Shown piece after piece: positions 58,410 through 64,000 of a DNA stretch of 64,000 nt. Positions within the stretch are counted from its first letter, which is position 1. Each line of letters begins with the position of its first letter. Position numbers and translations under genes: made by a program. Source of the stretch: Alkalihalobacillus sp047302405 (GTDB taxonomy: Bacteria; Bacillota; Bacilli; Bacillales; Bacillaceae_D); the NCBI RefSeq assembly GCF_047302405.1, contig NZ_CP154853.1, positions 310,001 through 374,000 of the forward strand. The letters are read 5' to 3'. Under the pieces are notes generated by a model. The model was not told where the DNA came from, searched no databases, and was given only the letters and a program-made list of their open reading frames with translations.

Positions 58410-59378
58410 ATGAAAATTTTGATTACAAGAAAAGTACCTGAAGCATTGTTAGAGCGTTTGTATGAATTACCAAATGTGAAAGTTATCATGTTTGATAAGG
58501 AAGATGAACCAATGCCACGTGAGCAACTATTAGCGGAGCTCAAAACAGCAGATGGCGTATTTTCTAACCTTTCAGATAAGCTCGATTGTGAGGCATTAGA
58601 ACAAGCTGAGCAATTAAAGGTAATCAGTACGCTTGCTGTTGGATATGACAACATAGATTTAGAAGTTGCTAAGGAAAAAGGGATCAAAATAGGCCATACA
58701 CCTTATGTTTTAACGGAAGCGACAGCAGATTTGACGTTTGCTTTATTATTAGCAACGGCAAGGAACTTACCACAAGGTCAACAAATGATTAAAAATAATG
58801 AGTGGAGCAGTTGGAGTCCATTCGGTTTAACTGGCAAACAAGTATATGGTTCAAAAATTGGAATTATTGGTATGGGACGAATTGGACTAAGTGTAGCCAG
58901 ACGTGCAAAAGGTTTTTCTATGGATGTTCTTTACCATAATCGCAGCCGTCATGAAGAGGCTGAAAAAGAAGTTGGAGCGAGATATTGTTCATTAGATGAG
59001 CTGTTAGAACAAAGCGATTTTGTTGTTTTATTAGCTCCTGGCTCGAAAGCGACTTATCATATGATCGGAACCGAGCAATTTAAAAAAATGAAAAATACAG
59101 CTTATCTCATTAATTCCTCCCGTGGAACGAATGTCGATGAAAAGGCGTTATATGATGCTTTAAAAACAGGAGAAATAAAAGGAGCAGGACTTGATGTCTT
59201 TGAAAAAGAACCAATTTCTGCTGATCATCCATTGCTTGAACTTGAAAATGTTTTAGCGATTCCACATATCGGAAGTGCTTCTATTGAAACGAGACAAGAA
59301 ATGGTCGAAGTGACGGTTTCAAACTTGGTGAACGGTTTAACGGGAAAAGAGCTTGTTTACGAAGTACCCAATAAATAA
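58410..59378 (+). CDS. D-isomer 2-hydroxyacid dehydrogenase (glyoxylate/hydroxypyruvate reductase-like)
   Basis: The 322-residue enzyme belongs to the D-2-hydroxyacid dehydrogenase family: Rossmann motif GIIGMGRIGLSVARRA (about 151-166), catalytic Arg region INSSRGTNVDEKALYDAL, Glu in DVFEKEPI and His in IPHIGSAS. It resembles glycerate dehydrogenase/GyaR. ATG 58410 follows TAGGAGAATG; an in-frame ATG at 58380 has no ribosome site. patB follows after 48 bp, so they may be linked. Confidence 0.87.
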   Translation: MKILITRKVPEALLERLYELPNVKVIMFDKEDEPMPREQLLAELKTADGVFSNLSDKLDCEALEQAEQLKVISTLAVGYDNIDLEVAKEKGIKIGHTPYVLTEATADLTFALLLATARNLPQGQQMIKNNEWSSWSPFGLTGKQVYGSKIGIIGMGRIGLSVARRAKGFSMDVLYHNRSRHEEAEKEVGARYCSLDELLEQSDFVVLLAPGSKATYHMIGTEQFKKMKNTAYLINSSRGTNVDEKALYDALKTGEIKGAGLDVFEKEPISADHPLLELENVLAIPHIGSASIETRQEMVEVTVSNLVNGLTGKELVYEVPNK

Positions 59379-59426
59379 AACCAGTGACGGATGAATATAT
59401 ACTAAGGGAAAGAAAGGACGATAAAC

Positions 59427-60605
59427 ATGAGTGAACGTTTTAATCAAGTCATTGAAAGAAGAGGAACGAACTCGTTGAAGTGGGATATGTTAAACGAACG
59501 ATTTGGAGCAGATGATATCTTACCTTTATGGGTAGCGGATATGGATTTTCGTGCTCCAGACGCAGTGATTGAAGCGATTAAAGAAAAAGCCGATCATGGA
59601 ATTTTTGGATATCCTGCTCATTCAAAATCATTAGACTTAGCCGTGCAATCATGGCTTTCGCGTCGTTATAATTGGGAAGTAAGTGAGAATTCTTTTGTTT
59701 ATACATTAGGAGTTGTCCCTGCTCTTAGTCATCTTATTAACGCCTTTACAGAACATGGAGATGAAATTATTATTCAAACTCCTGTTTATTATCCCTTCTA
59801 TGATGTAATTGAAAAAAATGAGCGGACATTGGTGCGAAATCCATTAAAATACGACGGGAAACAATATGAGATGGATTTTGAACAACTCGAAGACGTCATT
59901 ACGGACAAAACAAAAATGCTGTTATTATGTCATCCACATAATCCAGGTGGCCGCGTTTGGAAAAGAGCTGAACTTGAGAAACTTGTAGCGATTTGTAAAA
60001 AACATAATCTTTATATTGTTTCAGACGAAATTCATGCTGATCTATTATATGAAGGACATTCCCATATTCCGATTGCCTCAATAGATCCTGAAATGAAAGA
60101 GCGTATCTTTACGTGTTTGGCTCCGAGTAAAACCTTTAATTTAGCAGGACTCCAAGTTTCTTATATTGTGATGGAAGATAGTGCCACACGTTTAAAGCTC
60201 AAAAAGTTTATCGCAACCACTTTTACAGGTATGAATAACAGCTTTGCAGAAGTGGCGATGGAAGCGGCGTATACACATGGAGAACCATGGTTACAGGAAT
60301 TAATGACTTATATCCAAAGCAATTACAAGCTAGTGACCGATTTTCTAAGGGAGCATATGCCAAAGGTGAAATGGATGGAACCAGATGGGACGTACTTGTT
60401 ATGGTTAGATTTTTCACAATTAAACTTCACTCCAGCTGAACGAAAAAAGTGGCTCATTGAGGAAGCGAAAGTAGGCTTTAATCATGGAGCGATGTTCGGG
60501 GAGGAAGGGAAAGGGTTTGAACGAATGAACTTGGCTTGTCCAGCGAGTACGATTGAAGAAGCGTTAAATCGTTTAAAAGCAGCTTATGTAAAAAGCGGCT
60601 ATTAA
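59427..60605 (+). CDS. patB: PatB/MalY-type cystathionine beta-lyase / aminotransferase
   Basis: The 392-residue PLP enzyme of aminotransferase class I/II has SLKWDMLNERFGADDILPLWVADMDF at the start, LCHPHNPGGRVWKRAEL, SDEIHADLLYEGHSHIPIAS with the PLP Asp, and Lys235 in CLAPSKTFNLAGLQ. FNHGAMFGEEGKGFERMNLACP is typical near the C-terminus. B. subtilis PatB cleaves cystathionine and can transaminate. ATG 59427 follows AGAAAGGACG. Confidence 0.9.
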   Translation: MSERFNQVIERRGTNSLKWDMLNERFGADDILPLWVADMDFRAPDAVIEAIKEKADHGIFGYPAHSKSLDLAVQSWLSRRYNWEVSENSFVYTLGVVPALSHLINAFTEHGDEIIIQTPVYYPFYDVIEKNERTLVRNPLKYDGKQYEMDFEQLEDVITDKTKMLLLCHPHNPGGRVWKRAELEKLVAICKKHNLYIVSDEIHADLLYEGHSHIPIASIDPEMKERIFTCLAPSKTFNLAGLQVSYIVMEDSATRLKLKKFIATTFTGMNNSFAEVAMEAAYTHGEPWLQELMTYIQSNYKLVTDFLREHMPKVKWMEPDGTYLLWLDFSQLNFTPAERKKWLIEEAKVGFNHGAMFGEEGKGFERMNLACPASTIEEALNRLKAAYVKSGY

Positions 60606-60770
60606 TTTCAGAACAATTTACGAAGGTAGGAGGATTTAGTGCGTTAATGACGAATAGATTATATAAAAGGGTGCATTTTGTCATAACTTCATCCGGATAC
60701 ACATATGATTGGATTAGCTAAGTTTGTCCATACATTTTTGTTAAAGTTTAAAAAAAGGAGACATTTACAA

Positions 60771-60917
60771 ATGAAACAGATGAATCAATTTTTTGAGTTG
60801 GTCGACGAATGTAAATGGAAGCTTGATAGGAACTTAACGAAACAAGAATTAGAACTCATTATGTGGATTCAAGAAAGAAAGTTAGAAGCACTTTTTGAAG
60901 ACGCTAAGCCTTCTTAA
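60771..60917 (+). CDS. Small helical protein of 48 residues, unknown
   Basis: ATG 60771 follows AAAAAAAGGAGA, so the open frame from 60705 is not used. The protein reads MKQMNQFFELVDECKWKLD, then RNLTKQELELIMWIQERKLE and ALFEDAKPS: amphipathic helices, no membrane segment. It is followed 10 bp later by a perfect terminator. No family was recognised with confidence; the size and make-up recall small Bacillus regulators or adaptors. Confidence 0.65.
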   Translation: MKQMNQFFELVDECKWKLDRNLTKQELELIMWIQERKLEALFEDAKPS

Positions 60918-60926
60918 TAATGTTAG

Positions 60927-60963
60927 AGAGCACCCTTATGTAAAAATAAGGGTGCTCTATTTT
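60927..60963 (+). terminator. Terminator after the 48-residue gene
   Basis: AGAGCACCCTTAT / ATAAGGGTGCTCT perfect 13-bp stem, then ATTTT. Confidence 0.9.
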
Positions 60964-61037
60964 GGTCGTATACATAATTGGATTTGAAAAACTTTGGACT
61001 AAAACTCATAATATGATTTAATAGGAGTATGTATTTT

Positions 61038-61190
61038 ATGGATTCAACTGTTCTCTTTTGACCTAAAACGGAGCGAGCGGAATACCCGGTGACTCCCGGC
61101 TCACCCACGGAACGCGTAGGGTATGTAGCTCACGGAGTAGGCTAACTAATGTAACCATATTTTAACGAGTAGCCCGTTTTTTAGTGGCTT
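61038..61190 (-). repeat. Family B structured repeat (complete copy)
   Basis: Plus strand: ATGGATTCAAC, then GAGCGGAATACC, the core ACGGAACGCGTAGG, then GGTATGTAGCTC, GCTAACTAATGTAACCATATTTTAAC, ending GTTTTTTAGTGGCTT. Stem pairs GAGC/GCTC and ATACC/GGTAT (61082-61086, 61120-61124). It is colinear with the reverse complement of 2839-2967 and with 63781-64000. Confidence 0.88.
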
Positions 61191-61213
61191 AATACATAAG
61201 GGAGGAAGTAAGG

Positions 61214-61705
61214 ATGAAAACATTTAAACTTTACTCAATTTATTTATTAAAAGGGAAATCAGGCAAGCTTACACATTATCCATTAAAGCTTGAGCGTGGA
61301 TTAATTATTAACATGGAAAATTCCAAACAAACATGGTTAATAGAAGCCGTTGTGGAAAAAGAGCAGTTTGCTTTTTTTAATGAAGTGCAACAAGAGGATA
61401 AGGACTTATTAATTGACGTCGTTATTTCAAGAAAAGATAATTACCCAGCGACATTAATCACAAAAGTTTCGGAAATTACCCAATTAACATCAGGGATTAG
61501 CATTTTAATGAAAGGAAACCTCATTTTAGGAAAAGATGAAGTTTTAGAAGATGTCGTGGAGGATCTAGTCGATGAAAATTATAAGGGGCCAGAATTTATC
61601 GATGAGTTCAAACGAAGAAAAGCTAACTTAACGGCTCATTCCCAGCGAACATTAGATGAGGTTTATGAGGAATTATTAAAAAAGGATGATTACCGACTTG
61701 TTTAA
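61214..61705 (+). CDS. YwpF-like protein
   Basis: The 163-residue protein begins MKTFKLYSIYLLKG, like the YwpF family of Bacillus, and is a soluble, charge-rich protein with ENSKQTWLIEAVVEK, LIDVVISRKDNYPATLITKVSEI and a C-terminal coil (HSQRTLDEVYEELLKKDDYRLV). Function is unknown; ywpF in B. subtilis lies near genes of envelope and DNA metabolism. ATG 61214 follows GGGAGGAAGTAAGG. Family assignment is from memory of the N-terminus, moderate confidence. Confidence 0.6.
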   Translation: MKTFKLYSIYLLKGKSGKLTHYPLKLERGLIINMENSKQTWLIEAVVEKEQFAFFNEVQQEDKDLLIDVVISRKDNYPATLITKVSEITQLTSGISILMKGNLILGKDEVLEDVVEDLVDENYKGPEFIDEFKRRKANLTAHSQRTLDEVYEELLKKDDYRLV

Positions 61706-61816
61706 AAAAAGTCGTGAAAATGAGGTTCAAGACCAGTCTTTTTTCTGTAGCACCATAGAAGAGTGAGGTAGATACTCATCACGTCCGCTCGAAACATAAA
61801 TTCCATACGAAAAGAT

Positions 61817-61867
61817 AATAACCCACCAAAAAATCATTTTATGATAACTTGGTGGGTTATTTTTTTG
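61817..61867. terminator. Terminator between the YwpF-like gene and the MFS gene
   Basis: AATAACCCACCAA / TTGGTGGGTTATT 13-bp stem with a 19-nt loop, then TTTTT. It lies about 110 bp downstream of the YwpF-like stop. Confidence 0.8.
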
Positions 61868-61974
61868 AGACTTGCTGTTTCCTCCCGCTGTCTTCCACTT
61901 TTTATACAGAATAGAATTAGGGGCTTGTTGAATACTTAGTACATAAGAATGGTTTTCGTAAAAGGGGAAAAGTG

Positions 61975-63186
61975 ATGTTAGGAGAGAATAAGAAATTAGC
62001 GATATTATCGATTGCCTCAATTCCTCTTGTCATGACATTAGGGAATTCGATGCTCATTCCCGTCCTGCCAATGATCGAAAAGGAATTAGATATTACTTCG
62101 TTACAAGTGAGCATGCTCATTACGATTTATTCCGTTGTGGCGATTATTTGCATTCCGATTGCAGGTTATCTTTCGGACCAAATTGGCAGAAAAAAAGTTA
62201 TTATTCCGAGTTTAGTTATTTCAGGAATCGGTGGTTTAGTTTCTGGACTGGCTTCGGTTTATATAGCCAATCCATATTATATGATTTTAATTGGGAGACT
62301 ATTGCAAGGAGTTGGGGCAGCTGGTGCTTCTCCTATTGTGATGCCGTTAGTTGGGGATATGTATCGGGATCAAAAGGAGGTTAGTAAAGGGTTAGGAATG
62401 ATTGAAACGTCAAACACATTTGGTAAAGTTCTCAGCCCCATTTTAGGGGCAAGTTTAGCGGCTATTCAATGGTACATCCCCTTTTTTTCATTCCCTGTTT
62501 TTTGTTTAATTTCAATTGTTTTAATGACCTTTCTCGTCAAATCACCCGAACTGTCAACCGAAAAAGTTAAATTTCCCGATTTTTTGAAGCTACTTAAAGG
62601 AATATTTAAACGGGAAGGTAGATGGCTGTACGCTGTATTTATCATTGGTGGAATTTGTATGTTTGTATTATTTGGTGTGCTATTTTATTTATCGACGATG
62701 TTGGAAGAGGAACATAATATTGAAGGCATCAAAAAAGGGATTGTGCTTGCTGTGCCCTTAACAGCATTATGTTGTAGTTCCTTTGTAACAGGCAAGTTAA
62801 TCGGCCAAAATAAACAAAAAATGAAAGAGATGACGATCATCGGTTTAATCGGACTAACTTTATCGATTGCTGTGATTGCTTTTTCAGAAGATATTTATAT
62901 TTTATTAACTTGTTTATTTATAAGTGGGATTGGAATTGGTTTTGCTTTGCCAAGCCTAGACGCTCTTGTCACGGAAGGCATTGTGAAGGAGCAAAGAGGC
63001 TCCGTTACTTCATTCTATAGTTCGATGCGATTTGTTGGAGTAGCTTTAGGTCCACCTATATTTACGTTGCTCATCAAAATATCACACCAGTTTTTATTTT
63101 TATCAAATGCTATTCTATGTTTGATTATTTTATTATTAGCGATATTTTTTATAGAAGGAGGAGAAAAGATCAAAATTACATGGTAA
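61975..63186 (+). CDS. MFS efflux transporter (DHA1 type)
   Basis: The 403-residue protein has 12 predicted membrane segments; the loop motif GYLSDQIGRKKVIIPSL (motif A, about 62-78) and GRLLQGVGAAGASPIVMPLVGD (motif C-like) are typical of drug:H+ antiporters. The N-terminus SIASIPLVMTLGNSMLIPVLPMIEKEL resembles the Bacillus multidrug and siderophore exporters (YfmO/YmfD group). ATG 61975 is chosen, following an AAAGGGGAAAAG ribosome site; a GTG lies one codon upstream. Substrate unknown. Confidence 0.85.
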   Translation: MLGENKKLAILSIASIPLVMTLGNSMLIPVLPMIEKELDITSLQVSMLITIYSVVAIICIPIAGYLSDQIGRKKVIIPSLVISGIGGLVSGLASVYIANPYYMILIGRLLQGVGAAGASPIVMPLVGDMYRDQKEVSKGLGMIETSNTFGKVLSPILGASLAAIQWYIPFFSFPVFCLISIVLMTFLVKSPELSTEKVKFPDFLKLLKGIFKREGRWLYAVFIIGGICMFVLFGVLFYLSTMLEEEHNIEGIKKGIVLAVPLTALCCSSFVTGKLIGQNKQKMKEMTIIGLIGLTLSIAVIAFSEDIYILLTCLFISGIGIGFALPSLDALVTEGIVKEQRGSVTSFYSSMRFVGVALGPPIFTLLIKISHQFLFLSNAILCLIILLLAIFFIEGGEKIKITW

Positions 63187-63242
63187 GCAATTGATAATGG
63201 ACGTCATTGCCCTTTATACTGAAATGAAGAAGAGGGGCGGTG

Positions 63243-63719
63243 ATGATCATTTATCAATTTACAGATTTAAATGGATGCTCTATTTCTTTACAATTTGCCC
63301 AAGGTTTGCCGCGGGATGTTAAACATGTTTGGATTCTTTGCCGTTTTGAGGAAAGCTGGCTGTTAACAAGGCATAAAAAACGAGGATATGAGTTTCCTGG
63401 TGGAAAGGTCGAAGAAGGAGAGAGTCTAGAAGAAGCTTGTCATCGTGAGGTATATGAAGAAACAGGGGCGATTATTGGGCGGTTAGATTATATCGGTTGG
63501 TATCGTGTGGAGGGCAATGGTCAGCTGTTCAATAAGGCGATTTTTTTGGCTGAAGTTGAGGTCGTTGAGGAGAAGGATGATTATTTAGAAACGAACGGAC
63601 CACTTTTAATCAAACAATTTCCCGACAACCTAAAACAAAATCCAGAATATAGTTTTGTCATGAAGGATAAAGTTTTACCATTAGCCCTTCAGTACATAGA
63701 AAATAGGGACGATAGATGA
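63243..63719 (+). CDS. ytkD: Nudix hydrolase YtkD (8-oxo-dGTPase type)
   Basis: The 158-residue protein has the Nudix box GGKVEEGESLEEACHREVYEETGA (G-x5-E-x7-REVxEE) preceded by GYEFP, and the C-terminal PLLIKQFPDNLKQNPEYSFVMKDKVLPLAL that is characteristic of B. subtilis YtkD, a mutT-like sanitiser of oxidised nucleotides. ATG 63243 follows GAAGAGGGGCGGTG. It is the last gene of the window. Confidence 0.9.
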   Translation: MIIYQFTDLNGCSISLQFAQGLPRDVKHVWILCRFEESWLLTRHKKRGYEFPGGKVEEGESLEEACHREVYEETGAIIGRLDYIGWYRVEGNGQLFNKAIFLAEVEVVEEKDDYLETNGPLLIKQFPDNLKQNPEYSFVMKDKVLPLALQYIENRDDR

Positions 63720-63780
63720 ACTAGAAAATGAAACTTAGCAGACGAGATAGGTTGGCCGACTCCTGGAGGATGAAAGGGGA

Positions 63781-64000
63781 GTTCACTGAAAAGGTCTTAA
63801 CATCAACTTTAACTTAGAAATTAGTTTTTCGAGTAGATAGTCGCTCATGGATTCAAACTATTTTTTTATGATCCAAAACGTAGCCAGCGGAATACCGGAG
63901 GCTCCCGGTTCACCCGCGGAACGCGTAGGGTATGTAGCTGGCAGAGTATACAAAATCATCCAAACTTGATTCTAACTAACAGAACTTTTTCAGTGGTCAC
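63781..64000. repeat. Family B structured repeat with inverted termini (reaches window end)
   Basis: The left end GTTCACTGAAAAGGTCTT is an imperfect inverted repeat of the right end AACTTTTTCAGTGGTCAC (63983-64000), so this copy looks like a bounded element of about 220 bp. The core (63880-63945) has stems GCCAGC/GCTGGC (63883-63888, 63937-63942) and ATACC/GGTAT. The element may continue past the window edge. Confidence 0.8.

Overview
The window comes from a low-GC Gram-positive of the family Bacillaceae (Bacillus sensu lato, possibly an alkaliphile or halotolerant member). The evidence is strong AGGAGG-type ribosome binding sites, frequent TTG and GTG starts, and gene sets matching Bacillus subtilis: nasABCDEF, pucR/F/G/H, etfBA-fadF, opuAA/AB/AC with a GbsR-type regulator, dgk-dck, patB, ytkD and yhcYZ. 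All identifications come from reading the sequence and remembered family features; no database search was run. No rRNA, tRNA, CRISPR array, prophage or intact insertion sequence was seen.

Layout. 0.2-4.4 kb: murB, a DHFR/RibD-like reductase, a methyltransferase, a hemolysin III-type membrane protein (minus) and a DUF1836 regulator. 4.4-9.3 kb (minus): one operon encoding a beta-propeller lipoprotein, an OmpR-type response regulator, a histidine kinase, and CopC- and CopD-like copper proteins. 9.6-14.1 kb: an AapJQMP-type amino-acid ABC transporter. 14.3-24.3 kb: a full nitrate/nitrite assimilation operon (nasF-D-E-B-C-A) behind a TnrA-like box. 24.5-29.7 kb: a TetR regulator, then etfB-etfA and a FadF-like Fe-S oxidoreductase. 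30.6-42.9 kb: purine catabolism (pucR, uraD, uraH, an orphan NMT1-type binding protein, pucF, pucG, later pucH), interrupted by an ABC exporter and a degenerate Mrr-like protein. 43-49 kb: a YdjM-like membrane protein with an overlapping leader ORF, a YhcY/YhcZ-like two-component pair, an SDR / QueA-paralogue / VOC operon, and an intact membrane-anchored Mrr-type nuclease. 49-53 kb: GbsR-like regulator divergent from opuA. 53-64 kb: aldo/keto reductase, dck/dgk, an ABC-F protein, a 2-hydroxyacid dehydrogenase, patB, small ORFs, ywpF-like, an MFS exporter and ytkD.

The metabolic theme is nitrogen scavenging: amino-acid uptake, nitrate/nitrite assimilation and purine-ring breakdown. Fatty-acid-linked electron transfer and osmoprotectant uptake are also present.

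The most unusual content is non-coding. Family A is an approx. 120-bp element with a nested stem-loop. It sits directly upstream of Shine-Dalgarno sequences at five loci, always in the same orientation as the downstream gene; twice it starts at the base after the upstream stop codon. Upstream of dgk there are four tandem copies. Copies differ by compensatory changes in both stems, which argues that the folded form is maintained. Family B is a second structured repeat (core ACGCGTTCCGCGG) with four copies, also showing compensatory stem changes; one copy lies inside a family A unit. In addition, three puc-cluster promoters share a TAGTTA..ATAACTA palindrome 105-120 bp upstream of the start codons.
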